Source: Planctomycetota bacterium
Lineage (GTDB): Bacteria; Planctomycetota; UBA1135; GCA-002686595
DNA length: 64,000 nt
Assembly (NCBI GenBank): GCA_014237855.1
Contig: JABACD010000004.1
Span: forward strand, 186,001 to 250,000
Direction of reading: 5' to 3'
Within the stretch, counting starts at the first letter, position 1. Each line of letters opens with the position of its first letter. Below are positions 18,099 to 27,036 of the stretch, piece by piece. Both the position numbers and the translations under genes were made by a program. Below the pieces are notes generated by a model that saw nothing but the letters and a program-made list of their open reading frames with translations, searched no databases and was not told where the DNA came from.

Positions 18099-19004
18099 TT
18101 ACACCGGATCAAGACGTATCCAGGTCAGCTCGTGCTTGTTGTGCCACAGGTGCACCACTCTTGAACCTGGGATCGATCGAAAAGCCTCGAGCTCAATCAT
18201 GTCGACCTGGCCCTGCAGCTTGATCGTACAGACGAAGTTCCGGCAGTTGCCAGAGCTGATCCAGCGCTGGATCATCGTCAAGAGTCTCCTGGGGTAGCAG
18301 GCAATGTCACAGAAGAGCCAGTCGACGGGCCCCACCTCTTCTGGGATCAGTGCGAAGGCGCTCTGCTCGCGAAACTCAACGCGCTCGAGTCGGTCGATGC
18401 CGCCTTCCAGGCCTGCCTTGTCAACCGAGAGCACCCTCGCACCCAGGGACTGCAGCACCCACGTCCATCCTCCCGGCGAGCTTCCCAGGTCCAGGCAAAA
18501 GTCCCCAGGACCAGGTCGATCAGGTAGCCGCGTGAGAACTTCCCACAGCTTCAGATAGGCTCGGTTAGGTGGGGTCTTCTTGTCCTCGATGAACTCGGGC
18601 CGTCCGTTCTGGAAGGGGCTGGAGCACCTCGAGGCCGCCAGCAATTGATCCGGCTCGGTAAGCGTCCAGGAGCCAAGTGGTGCTGAGGGCGGCTCCGATC
18701 CGAAGGCCAAGGGCTTTGCACTCACATGCGGGAGCTTCTCCTGAATCAAGGTGCAGCGCCTGTGCCATCTTGTCGGGTAACAGGCCCAGTTGCGCTGAAT
18801 GGCCTTGAGCTGGGCAGCGGCCTTGCCTATCGATGGAGCTGGAAGGTACCTGGCGTCGAACCAGATGTTATCGACCCATACAACCCCCTGCGGAGCACCG
18901 TGGCAGACAACCAGATGGTCGTGGACCAGCTGCACCTCACGCACTTCAGCAAGGAGTTCCTCCAGGAATCCTCGAGGTGCGAGATAGGCGGTGAGCTCGG
19001 GCAT
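18099..19004 (-). CDS. RlmM-like 2'-O-ribose RNA methyltransferase
   Basis: SAM-dependent methyltransferase of the RrmJ/FtsJ fold, 301 residues, with the layout of RlmM (23S rRNA C2498 methyltransferase): a THUMP-like or divergent N-terminal part (1-130) and a C-terminal Rossmann domain. The SAM loop is LDLGSSPGGWTW (171-182). A Lys-Asp-Lys-Glu tetrad typical of 2'-O-methyltransferases can be placed at Lys152, Asp233, Lys262 and Glu292. The HLWHNKHELTWI segment near the end also matches the RlmM group. The exact RNA target is inferred from the family only. The gene lies between a divergent secreted protein gene and the carboxypeptidase gene. Confidence 0.82.
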   Translation of the reverse strand: MPELTAYLAPRGFLEELLAEVREVQLVHDHLVVCHGAPQGVVWVDNIWFDARYLPAPSIGKAAAQLKAIQRNWACYPTRWHRRCTLIQEKLPHVSAKPLAFGSEPPSAPLGSWTLTEPDQLLAASRCSSPFQNGRPEFIEDKKTPPNRAYLKLWEVLTRLPDRPGPGDFCLDLGSSPGGWTWVLQSLGARVLSVDKAGLEGGIDRLERVEFREQSAFALIPEEVGPVDWLFCDIACYPRRLLTMIQRWISSGNCRNFVCTIKLQGQVDMIELEAFRSIPGSRVVHLWHNKHELTWIRLDPV

Positions 19005-19195
19005 GGGGCCAGATTACCGGCCTGCAAGCCTCGGGTCAGGCGACTTTCGTGAATCAGGGACCGTCAGCTGTGGTCCCCGCTACAAATCGTCCGATTGTTC
19101 CATCATGATTCGCAGCTTTGCGTACTGGACCTATTACAGCCGAGTTCTATCCTGAAGGACTCGTCAGGCCCCACCATGAAGAATCCGTCAAGATC

Positions 19196-20155
19196 ATGAA
19201 GCATCGACACCTAGCCCTCTGCGCAGCGTTGGTTGCCCTCACCGGCCTCCAGGCCAAGGGCTCAAGCAGCCCGGTTCCGCTTTCGTCGGGCTCGGAGACC
19301 TTGGCGTCCCCCTCGACTGCACTCATCAATGCTGGGCAGGATTCAGATCAGAAGCCTCAAGGGCGAGACGCCAAGAAGGGTGGCGATGGCCCCTATGGTC
19401 GCGAGAGTCGTCAGCGCAACCAGGAGAGGCGCAAGCAGCAGACAGAAAGGAACAAGGCCCGTACTCAGGGCGCTGGAACTGGGGAAGGTGAGAGCAGTCG
19501 TGTCCGTGGCCAGAACAAGGACAAGGGGGGCCCAGCTCGCGTGAATGCCGAGAGTAATCGAGCTCGCGAGCAACGCCAGAAGCGCGCTGCAGCTGCTCGA
19601 AGCAGCGCTGAGAAGGAAAAGGATGAGGCCTACGAGAAACGTCTGGAAGAGGCCCTTAACAAGGACACCGCAGGAGAGGGTGACGAGGCCGCAAGGATCG
19701 AGGCTGCCCGTGAGGCGAATACAGCCAAGGCCACGCGCATCAGCAATGCTCGCCTGCAGTACACCCAGGCTGAGAGAGCTGAACGGATTTCAAGAGCACG
19801 GAAAGACCTTGCCGATCTGGATGAAGGGCAGCTGAGGACCGTCAAGCGCTTCTTGCTCGAGCAAGAGAAGCACATTGAGCGTCTGGCAAGATTGGATCGA
19901 GTGGGACGCATCCTCGAGGGAAAGGATGATCAGGCTGCGTTGAACCGGGTGGAGGCCCTGCGCTCAAAAGAGAAGGCCTCCTTCGAGAACTTCAAGGCAT
20001 CCATGCGAAAGGCACTCAGTGACAGACAGGCCAGTGCCGTGGAGTCCGCAGGCCTGGTAGGAACCCGCCCGGTGAAGTATCAGAAGCTCGACGGGAGAAA
20101 GGCGCAGAAGATGAAGTCCAAGGCACAAACCGAGGCCCCCAAGAGCAAGCTCTAG
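19196..20155 (+). CDS. Exported, highly charged coiled-coil protein
   Basis: A 319-residue protein I do not recognise. The ATG at 19196 gives a clean signal peptide (HRHLALCAALVALTGLQA); the longer frame from 19118 puts 26 unlikely residues before it. The mature part begins with a low-complexity, Arg/Lys/Gln/Asn-rich stretch (about 50-150), then long Ala/Glu/Arg helices with coiled-coil character (about 150-290), and a basic Lys-rich tail. There are no Cys residues after the signal peptide. The helical part resembles periplasmic helical-hairpin proteins in general terms only. A lipoprotein gene starts 2 bases after its stop, so the two are an operon and may form a membrane-linked pair. Confidence 0.72.
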   Translation: MKHRHLALCAALVALTGLQAKGSSSPVPLSSGSETLASPSTALINAGQDSDQKPQGRDAKKGGDGPYGRESRQRNQERRKQQTERNKARTQGAGTGEGESSRVRGQNKDKGGPARVNAESNRAREQRQKRAAAARSSAEKEKDEAYEKRLEEALNKDTAGEGDEAARIEAAREANTAKATRISNARLQYTQAERAERISRARKDLADLDEGQLRTVKRFLLEQEKHIERLARLDRVGRILEGKDDQAALNRVEALRSKEKASFENFKASMRKALSDRQASAVESAGLVGTRPVKYQKLDGRKAQKMKSKAQTEAPKSKL

Positions 20156-20157
20156 GC

Positions 20158-20433
20158 ATGCAGTCCCTTGAACTCAACAAGCCGGTAGGCCTTGCGATCA
20201 TCCTTGCCAGCCTGAGCCTGCTGCTCTCCTGTCCTGCGGAACCGATTGCCGAGAGCAGTGACTCCCTCCAGCCCCTTGCTGGGGACCAAGAGGGCGCCAC
20301 GTCCGCGCCATCTGTCCTGGACGATGTCCAGGTCATCGGCGTGGATGAGGCCGCGCAGAAGGCGGAGCAGGAGATCAACGAGGAGAACGTGATGGACGCA
20401 CTGAACGATCTGGAGCGTGAGATCAACGGGTAG
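20158..20433 (+). CDS. Small lipoprotein
   Basis: A 91-residue protein with a hydrophobic signal segment (10-24) and lipobox LLSC, Cys25 being the predicted lipidation site. The mature 67 residues are acidic and end in a predicted amphipathic helix. It starts 2 bases after the stop of the charged coiled-coil protein. The opposite charges (basic partner, acidic lipoprotein) suggest they could interact, but that is inference. No family recognised. Confidence 0.65.
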   Translation: MQSLELNKPVGLAIILASLSLLLSCPAEPIAESSDSLQPLAGDQEGATSAPSVLDDVQVIGVDEAAQKAEQEINEENVMDALNDLEREING

Positions 20434-20581
20434 CGTCAGCCGATAGAACTGGTCCATGAGGAGCGGCGGTTGGTGAGGTCACCTATCGACGCTCCTTTCC
20501 ATTCCACTTGTGGATGAGCGGAGTGCAACAGCCGGCGAGCTTTCAGCGGGTTGCTCAGCTTGCCCAGGTGGCAGCCGGGGG

Positions 20582-20791
20582 CTAGTAGTGGGGAGGCCGC
20601 TCCTCCAGCGGATCAGCCTCCGACTCGGCGCCCTCCTCCGGCTTGGTTGCCACGCGGCTCTCGAGCTCAGCTACCTGCCGTCTGAGTCGTTCGATCTCTC
20701 GGCCCTGCTCGAGGACCACATCGTTGAGGTCGTCCACTGTCTGTTCGAGAAAGGCGAACTTGGATTCCAGGTCAACCAGGCGTGTATCCAT
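20582..20791 (-). CDS. slyX: SlyX family protein
   Basis: A 69-residue coiled-coil protein that matches SlyX in length and pattern: N-terminal RLVDLESKFAFLEQTVDDLN (4-23), continuing heptads to about residue 47, and the characteristic C-terminal PPHY. SlyX function is not established; the name comes from its place next to slyD in Escherichia coli. Here slyD is 7 kb away. It starts 2 bases after the fhs stop codon on the same strand and is therefore co-transcribed with it. Confidence 0.88.
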   Translation of the reverse strand: MDTRLVDLESKFAFLEQTVDDLNDVVLEQGREIERLRRQVAELESRVATKPEEGAESEADPLEERPPHY

Positions 20792-20793
20792 GA

Positions 20794-22428
20794 CTAGCGA
20801 AGCCCCTCTATCTTCGAATCGATCACGTCGATGTGTTGTGCCTGGGGGACTCGGGGCAAGCCGGGCATTCGAAGGACATCCCCAGTCAAGACCACCAGGA
20901 ATCCTGCGCCAGCATTGATCTTGACCGCGCGGACGGTCACGTCGAAGTCTCTAGGTCGGCCATGCAGCTTTGGATCATCTGAGAGTGAGCTGGGTGTCTT
21001 GGCCACGCAGACTGGCAGATTGGAATATCCGAGCCTCTCGATCTGCCGGAGGTCACGCTCTGCCGACTTTGTGTAGGCGACATCTCGAGCCCCATACATC
21101 TTGCGTGCGATGCATTCCACCTTCTCAGGAACAGTCTGCCCCAGGTCGTAGAGCTGCTGGACGGGGCGTTCGCTCTCGCGGGCTTGCTGCATGACCAGCT
21201 CTGCCAGCTCAACAGCGCCCTGTCCTCCATTGGCAAAGTGGGTCGAGATGGCGCAGGGAAGGTCCCGTGCCTCGCACCAGGACAGCACCCGCTCAAGCTC
21301 CTCGCTGCTGTCGGAGGGGAATCGGTTGAGGGTGATGACGGGGCGTTGACCAAAGTGGCCGATGCTCTCCACGTGCTTCTCAAGATTCTCGAGGCCTCGC
21401 TCAACAGCCGCTATATCTGTTTGGTTGAGCTCTGCAACCGGTACGCCTCCATGCATCTTCAGCGCCCTTGCGGAGGCGACAAGAACGACCGCTGCTGTGT
21501 TCAAACCCGCCAGTCGACACTTGATGTCGAAGAATTTCTCCGCACCGAGATCAAAGCCAAAGCCAGCCTCGGTGATGGTCCAGTCGGCCAGCTGGAGGGC
21601 GCTGCGTGTGGCCACGACGCTGTTGCAACCATGGGCAATGTTTGCAAAAGGGCCGCCATGAACCATGGCCGGAGTGCCTTCGAGGGTCTGCACAAGGTTT
21701 GGCATTCCCGCGTCAAGCAGCAGCGCCATCATGGCCCCGGTTACCTTGAATTCCTCTGCAGTGACGGGGGCCCCGTCCATGTCGAAGCCAATCACGATAC
21801 GGTTGATGCGTGCACGTAGATCCTCGGCGTCGCCGGCCAGGCAGAGGATGGCCATCAACTCCGAGGCCGCGGTGATGTCGAAATGTGCTTCTCGTGGCAC
21901 TCCATGGATCTTACCACCCAGTCCAATGGTGAGATTTCGAAGGGCTCGGTCGTTCATGTCGATGACCCTGGGCCACACGACGTTGCGAGGTTCTAGACCA
22001 AGCGCATTACCAAAGTGCAGGTGGCTATCGATGGCTGCGGCCAGGAGGTTGTGCGCGGAGGTGATCGCGTGAAAATCTCCAGTGAAGTGCAGGTTGATTT
22101 TCTCAGCTGGGCTGAGCTGCGCACGACCACCGCCGGTCCCGCCTCCCTTCATACCGAAGCAGGGTCCCAGAGAAGGCTCTCTGAGCGCGAGGCAAACCGA
22201 TTCCCCCAGGGAGTGAAGCGCGTCTCCGAGCCCGATTGTCGTGGTTGTCTTTCCTTCACCGGCCGGGGTCGGAGTGATGGCCGAGACCAGGATGAGCTTG
22301 GGAGCTTTATCTCGGGTACGCTCGCGCTGCAGGAGCTCCAGATCAACCTTTCCGGCGAACTGGCCATAGGGGTGGAATAGCTCGCCCGGCAGGTCGAGGG
22401 AGTCAGCGATGGTTTGGATCGGGTGCAT
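20794..22428 (-). CDS. fhs: Formate-tetrahydrofolate ligase
   Basis: Joins formate to tetrahydrofolate with ATP, giving 10-formyl-THF for one-carbon metabolism in the cytoplasm. The 544-residue length is typical. The P-loop is TPAGEGKTTT (54-63); EPSLGPCFGMKGG follows at about 85-97, and INLHFTGDFHAI (about 111-122) is the conserved formyl-phosphate region. The C-terminal region has the expected GMPGLP-like turn, here MPGLPRVPQ. slyX follows 2 bases downstream. The rnhA gene lies 34 bases upstream in the same direction, so all three may share a transcript. Confidence 0.96.
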   Translation of the reverse strand: MHPIQTIADSLDLPGELFHPYGQFAGKVDLELLQRERTRDKAPKLILVSAITPTPAGEGKTTTTIGLGDALHSLGESVCLALREPSLGPCFGMKGGGTGGGRAQLSPAEKINLHFTGDFHAITSAHNLLAAAIDSHLHFGNALGLEPRNVVWPRVIDMNDRALRNLTIGLGGKIHGVPREAHFDITAASELMAILCLAGDAEDLRARINRIVIGFDMDGAPVTAEEFKVTGAMMALLLDAGMPNLVQTLEGTPAMVHGGPFANIAHGCNSVVATRSALQLADWTITEAGFGFDLGAEKFFDIKCRLAGLNTAAVVLVASARALKMHGGVPVAELNQTDIAAVERGLENLEKHVESIGHFGQRPVITLNRFPSDSSEELERVLSWCEARDLPCAISTHFANGGQGAVELAELVMQQARESERPVQQLYDLGQTVPEKVECIARKMYGARDVAYTKSAERDLRQIERLGYSNLPVCVAKTPSSLSDDPKLHGRPRDFDVTVRAVKINAGAGFLVVLTGDVLRMPGLPRVPQAQHIDVIDSKIEGLR

Positions 22429-22462
22429 GGAGGGAGGCTTGCGGGATCATCAGCTGCGGAAT

Positions 22463-23101
22463 TCAGACCTCTTGCCGCATCCAGGCAGTGGCAAGGCAGT
22501 CGGCGTATTCATTCCAGCGATTCCCCGAGTGTGCGGCGATCCACTCGAGGGTGCAGCCGGGATGTGAACGGTAGAGGCCCAGGAGTTCCTGAACCAGCTC
22601 GAGATTCTTGATCGGCCCCCCCTTCTTGGTCCACGCTTTTCTCTCCCAGTTAGGAGCCCACTTCGTGATCGTGTCGACGCACAGGCGACTGTCGGTGTGA
22701 ATGGTGACCTCTGCATCCTCTGGGAGCATCGAGTAGGCCTCGATCAAGGCCTGCAGCTCCATGCGATTGTTGGTGGTAGCTGGCTCAGAGCCATGCAGCT
22801 CGGCCCGAATCTCACCCGACTCGACCCAGACGGCGCCCCATCCACCGGGACCAGGATTCGGTGAGGCACTGCCATCGGTGAAGACGCCGTCTTCTGGACC
22901 GTCGGAGTACTTCTCGAGCACCTGAGAACGAGTCAGGTTCTCCTCAGTGCGACGGTCCCGCTTGCCGTTGGACTTGCCTGCGCCCCTCTTCGGAGAGTGC
23001 TCTCTACAGTACTTGGGAGTCCACCCCGGATACTTGTTGAGGGCGTTTTGGGGGACATCGAAGGACTTCGAGCAGGTCTCGCAGGCAAAGGTCGGGGACA
23101 T
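22463..23101 (-). CDS. rnhA: Ribonuclease HI with N-terminal zinc finger
   Basis: Cleaves the RNA strand of RNA-DNA hybrids. The catalytic domain (about 70-212) shows TDGSASPNPGPGGWGAV with Asp76, NNRMELQALIEA with Glu115, IHTDSRLCVD with Asp137, the catalytic-loop His191 in AAHSGN, and Asp201. In front of it is a small domain not present in standard RNase HI: CETC (7-10) and YCREH (31-35) can make a CxxC...CxxH zinc site, followed by a basic Lys/Arg linker (38-55). The extra domain probably helps bind nucleic acid. It is divergent from the secreted protein gene at 23294. Confidence 0.9.
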   Translation of the reverse strand: MSPTFACETCSKSFDVPQNALNKYPGWTPKYCREHSPKRGAGKSNGKRDRRTEENLTRSQVLEKYSDGPEDGVFTDGSASPNPGPGGWGAVWVESGEIRAELHGSEPATTNNRMELQALIEAYSMLPEDAEVTIHTDSRLCVDTITKWAPNWERKAWTKKGGPIKNLELVQELLGLYRSHPGCTLEWIAAHSGNRWNEYADCLATAWMRQEV

Positions 23102-23293
23102 GCCCGGAGAATAGCGCTTGCTGTGGCTTTACCAAGGCCGGCCTTCATTCCTGACGAAAGATTGTCAGTTGTTCTCCTGGTGGAGCAGGTGGACTGAACC
23201 TGACGGTCGCGAGACGCTACAGTGGGGGACCTCTGACCAGCCGATGCGCATGGCTACGCCGACCCTCGACACCAAGTAATTCTGAACACGGAA

Positions 23294-25579
23294 ATGTTGC
23301 GAATATTGACCTGCTTCCTGGTTCTGCTGTGCACGAGCCAACCCTCGGTGGCTCAAGCCCAGGGAGGTTCGAGCCAACCCGCACGTGCCCCGCAGCAGGG
23401 TGGTACGGCGCCCCTCTCGCGAGAGCAGATGTGGTACGCACCCACGGCAGAGGATTGGGCCAAGCCTTGTCTCATTTCCTGGCAGCGTAACTACGAGGAC
23501 GCGATGCGAGTTGCTGAAGAGACCGGCAAGCCAATCCTGGTCTGCATCAACATGGACGGCGAAATCGCAAGCGAGCATTATGCGGGCATCCGATACCGGC
23601 AGCCGGAAATCGCAAGACTCTACGAGCCCTATGTAACCGTGATAGCCTCGGTCTACCGGCACAACCCGCGTGACTACGATGATGCCGGGAATAGAATTCT
23701 CTGCCCTCGCTTCGGCAGTGTGACCTGCGGGGAGCACATCCGGATCGAGCCTGGACTGTTCAACAAGTTCCTCGACGACACCCGGGTAGCCCCGCGCCAC
23801 ATCATGGTTGAGAACGGTACAGAGGAGCAGTATGACGTCTACTATGCCTTCGATACCGATTCGGTCTTCAACACGATCAAGGAAGGCATCGATAACAGAC
23901 CACCCGCACAGCCCACGGTTGACAGGGGTGACCAGTCCCTGGTTCAGAGGGTCGACAGTCGTGACGTCCTGGATCGAACTGCGATTGAGCAGGCCTACGT
24001 CGAGGGGGATCGAGTCTTGAAGCGCTCGCTCCTGCTCAAGGCCGCAGAGGCCACGAGCTTGACTCAGGTTGATCTCCTGCGACTCGCTCTCTTCGATGGC
24101 GATCCTGAATTGAGCCAGCTTGCCTGGAAGGCACTCATCAAGACATCCTCACCAGAGGCCATCGATCTGATCACGGAAGTGCTTCGCTTTCCCCTGGAAG
24201 AGGATGAGCAGGGGCCACTCGTTGACGCTCTCGAACGGATCGGCCAGGTATCCCCGCGAGCCGCACGGCTGGCCAGCGTTCATCGGGGGCTCTCCGGGCC
24301 AGCGCTCGGTATCGATCAACTGGCCTGGACCCGGGCCCTCGAGTTGCCGCCTGCGGAGGGGGGGCTCACTGCGATTCACTTGCTTCGAGAGCGTGCAGAA
24401 ATTGTCACGGCACGAGTGCTGGAGGGTCCCGATGACGCGGCCCAGCAGCTCGAATTAGCGCTGATTCTCTATGACCTGGCTGTTCATCCGGATCTAACTC
24501 CAAAACTGGCTGGAACGATCATGGGAGATGCTCGTGCTGCGGCGCTTCAGGCCAAGGCGAAGGGAGCTACTGGCTGGGATGTGAACTCCGTCATCGCAGC
24601 TACGGCCAAGGGACGCTGGAGGAACAGGGGTGGCTATGAGGCTGCCATCGACGCTGTTCGGGATGTACCGCGCGATGTTCACAACCTGCGCGCCAGGGAG
24701 ACCCTGGCTCTGTTTGCCGAGGCACGTCAGCGGGCCATCTTCCGTGCCCTGGTCCGGAAGACCGACTGGCCAACCTCCTGGCTGGCGGACGCCCATGCGG
24801 CCTTCGAGCTCCTCGCCATTCACCCCCTGGGGACCGACCAGGACGTGGTCGAACACCATGACTATCTGAAGGCGCTGGAGGCACGTGGTTACGCGAACCG
24901 TTCCTTGGATCGAAGCTTTGAGAGGTTTCCAGATTCAGCTCTGCTGCACGACAGACTCCGTGCACGACTTCTTGATGAGAAGGAGCTTGACTCATTGGTT
25001 GGTTTGGAGGCTACCTACGAGGCGATGCTTCGCGACCAGGACCCGGAGACTCTTGGAGAGAACTCGAATCTTCATTGGTATGCGGGGTACGCGTCCTTCA
25101 TTGCCGCTGAGTTTCATCGTCGCGCTGGAAGCTCGTCCCAGGCGCAGGCCGCCTATGGGCGAGCTATTGGTCATTATGAGGACTCATTGACGGCAAACCC
25201 GGCGCGCAGTGACAGCTGTGATCATTACATTGCACTCGCCCATGCTGGACGGGCGCGCCTCCACCTGGAGTTCCGTGACTACGAAGAGGCTGTCGAGCAA
25301 CTACTCGTCTGTTTTGAGCGCGAGCCGCTTGCGGCTGACAACCTTGATGGACTGGGTATAACGCCCGTCATGACCGCTACCACCCTGCAGTCTCGCCTGG
25401 AGGAAAACAGCCTGGATGACCTCCTTGCGCGGCTGTCCACAGCGCTTGCGGCCCTTCCGCCGGAAGTTCTTGAACCGCCAGACTTTGAACGGGTAGCCCC
25501 AGGGACTGGAGAGGCCGGGCGGAGAGGCCTGAGCCCACGTGGAGGGGGCGAGCGGCGCCAACGACGAGGTGGTCGATAG
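23294..25579 (+). CDS. Large exported protein with thioredoxin-like and TPR-like regions
   Basis: A 761-residue secreted or periplasmic protein without a recognised function. Residues 1-20 are a signal peptide. Residues about 55-180 resemble the thioredoxin-like fold of the DUF255/thioredoxin_7 group (a Trp then YEDAMRVAEETGKPILVCINMDG-type start), but where these proteins carry CxxC this one has NMDGE, so redox activity is unlikely. The middle (about 210-500) is helical and HEAT-like; 590-700 looks like TPR repeats. The last 35 residues are Gly/Arg-rich (RRGLSPRGGGERRQRRGGR). It is a single gene flanked by gaps of 190 and 170 bases. Confidence 0.72.
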   Translation: MLRILTCFLVLLCTSQPSVAQAQGGSSQPARAPQQGGTAPLSREQMWYAPTAEDWAKPCLISWQRNYEDAMRVAEETGKPILVCINMDGEIASEHYAGIRYRQPEIARLYEPYVTVIASVYRHNPRDYDDAGNRILCPRFGSVTCGEHIRIEPGLFNKFLDDTRVAPRHIMVENGTEEQYDVYYAFDTDSVFNTIKEGIDNRPPAQPTVDRGDQSLVQRVDSRDVLDRTAIEQAYVEGDRVLKRSLLLKAAEATSLTQVDLLRLALFDGDPELSQLAWKALIKTSSPEAIDLITEVLRFPLEEDEQGPLVDALERIGQVSPRAARLASVHRGLSGPALGIDQLAWTRALELPPAEGGLTAIHLLRERAEIVTARVLEGPDDAAQQLELALILYDLAVHPDLTPKLAGTIMGDARAAALQAKAKGATGWDVNSVIAATAKGRWRNRGGYEAAIDAVRDVPRDVHNLRARETLALFAEARQRAIFRALVRKTDWPTSWLADAHAAFELLAIHPLGTDQDVVEHHDYLKALEARGYANRSLDRSFERFPDSALLHDRLRARLLDEKELDSLVGLEATYEAMLRDQDPETLGENSNLHWYAGYASFIAAEFHRRAGSSSQAQAAYGRAIGHYEDSLTANPARSDSCDHYIALAHAGRARLHLEFRDYEEAVEQLLVCFEREPLAADNLDGLGITPVMTATTLQSRLEENSLDDLLARLSTALAALPPEVLEPPDFERVAPGTGEAGRRGLSPRGGGERRQRRGGR

Positions 25580-25663
25580 CACGGCAAGCTGGGCCGTCCG
25601 TGCTGTCCACCTCGGTCCCACCAGGCCTGTTCCTGTTTGGGGTGAACCTTCGCTTGTCCCTCC

Positions 25664-25680
25664 ATCTGGGCCCCCCAGAT
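25664..25680. other. Perfect inverted repeat in intergenic gap
   Basis: ATCTGGG-CCC-CCCAGAT forms a 7-bp hairpin with a 3-base loop, 85 bases after the preceding stop. No T-run follows, so it is not a clear terminator. The stretch 25580-25750 holds no other credible feature apart from AGCACGG/CCGTGCT arms at 25578-25604. Confidence 0.3.
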
Positions 25681-25750
25681 CAAGGAGTTTGGGTACTTTG
25701 GAGGTTGAGTGTTCTCTCCTTTTCCCCTGGTTGCTGGACATGCAAACTTC

Positions 25751-26725
25751 ATGAAAACTCTGGTCTTTCACCTTCAAGCTTCCTCGCTCCTCTTCCTGAT
25801 CGCCCTGCCGTCGACAGCGCTCGCGCAAGATTGCAATGAGGGCTGTACTCCTGGCTACTGGAAGAACCACCCAGAACGCTGGGATGGTGCTGGTGGGGAC
25901 GACTTCACCACCACGGTTCAACATCAACTCTCTTTCAACGCTGTCTTTGGCGTGACAGTGGCAGAGTCGAAAATGGCCGACGATGTGACCCTCCTTGAAG
26001 CCCTCAGCTCAAGCAACATCACCGCACTGTCGGCGGCTAACGAAGGGAACATCTATGCCCTCAACCGTCATTCAGCAGCAGGCTTGGCCGATGCCGACTC
26101 TGCCATTCTCTATCCTTTCACCACCATTCAGGTCATCGATCTCTACCGTGATGCGGTCGGCGCCGTGGCTGGGCCTGCCAGCATCAGATCAGCGCACCTG
26201 CTTCTAGAGGCAGCCAATGAGCTAGGGTGCCCGCTCAGCAACAGCTGGCAACCAGATGGGATCTGCACCTACTGCTATGCGGACGAGGGCGACTGCCCCT
26301 GTGGCGTGCCTTATCCCAATGGTGGATGCACCAATTCGACGGGGTTGGGGGGAGTTCTCACCTACTCAGGCACTGCCAGCATGGCTGCGGATGACCTTGT
26401 GCTAACTGCCTCGCAACTGCCGGCCAATCGTCCGGTCATCTGGATAATGGCCCCTGCCCAGAACCGTACGGTCATACGTGACGGCTTGCTCTGCATCAGC
26501 CCTGGTCACTTGAAGATCTACCGGTTCCCGGCGACTACATCCAACAGTAACGGAGTCTCCGTCTTTGGGCCGGGCATCGTTCAAAAGAGCATTGATCACC
26601 CCGTCGAGAGCGCCGAGATCTTCCCTGGCGACACTCGTAACTTCCAAGCCTACTACCGAGACGTGGGCAGTCCGTGTGGCAACGATGCCAACACGACCAA
26701 CGCCGTGAGAGTGGACTTCTACTAG
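25751..26725 (+). CDS. Secreted protein with CTPGYWKNH domain and lineage-specific C-terminal domain
   Basis: A 324-residue secreted protein. The ATG at 25751 gives a good signal peptide cleaved after ALA (residue 25); the longer frame from 25709 adds nothing recognisable. Directly after it comes GCTPGYWKNH (31-40), the start of a domain known from many secreted and S-layer-like proteins that carries GYWKNH, a following FNAVFGV segment and a helix-rich body (to about 170). A Cys-rich linker (CTYCYADEGDCPCG) leads to a C-terminal beta domain (about 205-324), which ends in NFQAYYRDVGS and matches in layout the end of the carboxypeptidase at 15409. Function is unknown; attachment or display at the cell surface is plausible. 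Confidence 0.78.
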   Translation: MKTLVFHLQASSLLFLIALPSTALAQDCNEGCTPGYWKNHPERWDGAGGDDFTTTVQHQLSFNAVFGVTVAESKMADDVTLLEALSSSNITALSAANEGNIYALNRHSAAGLADADSAILYPFTTIQVIDLYRDAVGAVAGPASIRSAHLLLEAANELGCPLSNSWQPDGICTYCYADEGDCPCGVPYPNGGCTNSTGLGGVLTYSGTASMAADDLVLTASQLPANRPVIWIMAPAQNRTVIRDGLLCISPGHLKIYRFPATTSNSNGVSVFGPGIVQKSIDHPVESAEIFPGDTRNFQAYYRDVGSPCGNDANTTNAVRVDFY

Positions 26726-26762
26726 GAGAGGATCACGGTTGGGCCTGCCAGGCCAGTCATGA

Positions 26763-26800
26763 GCGAGCGCGGCTTCCACTTCGGTGGGGGCCGCGCTCGC
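26763..26800 (+). terminator. Strong hairpin after the CTPGYWKNH protein
   Basis: GCGAGCGCGGC (26763-26773) pairs perfectly with GCCGCGCTCGC (26790-26800), and the inner part CCAC-TTCG-GTGG extends the stem with a stable tetraloop. CTTGGTTTGG follows rather than a clean T-run. It lies 38 bases after the stop codon and is probably a terminator or an RNA-stabilising 3' end. Confidence 0.65.
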
Positions 26801-27036
26801 CTTGGTTTGGCAGTCTTCAAGCCCACTCGCGGGGGCGCTGCTGACCTCTGATTGGCACCGTTACGAACTTGCACGCAATTCTCGTCGATTCATGTCTCGC
26901 CAGCTAGCGGGGCAGGGCTTTGCAGCTAGGCGCCCAGTGTGGCGTCCAAGGGCATCAGAGGGGTCCTGCCTGCCCTGGCAGGCAGGTTCCCAGTGAAGGC
27001 CTTCCTCCAACCCCCAATCAACGCCGGAGTGCGATC
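26801..27036. other. Intergenic stretch with a second hairpin
   Basis: With the preceding terminator this makes a 310-base gap. It holds the palindrome CCTGCCTGCC/GGCAGGCAGG (26965-26986, centre CT) and a good ribosome binding site GGAG at 27026-27029, 7 bases before the next start. No gene or clear promoter is visible. Confidence 0.45.
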
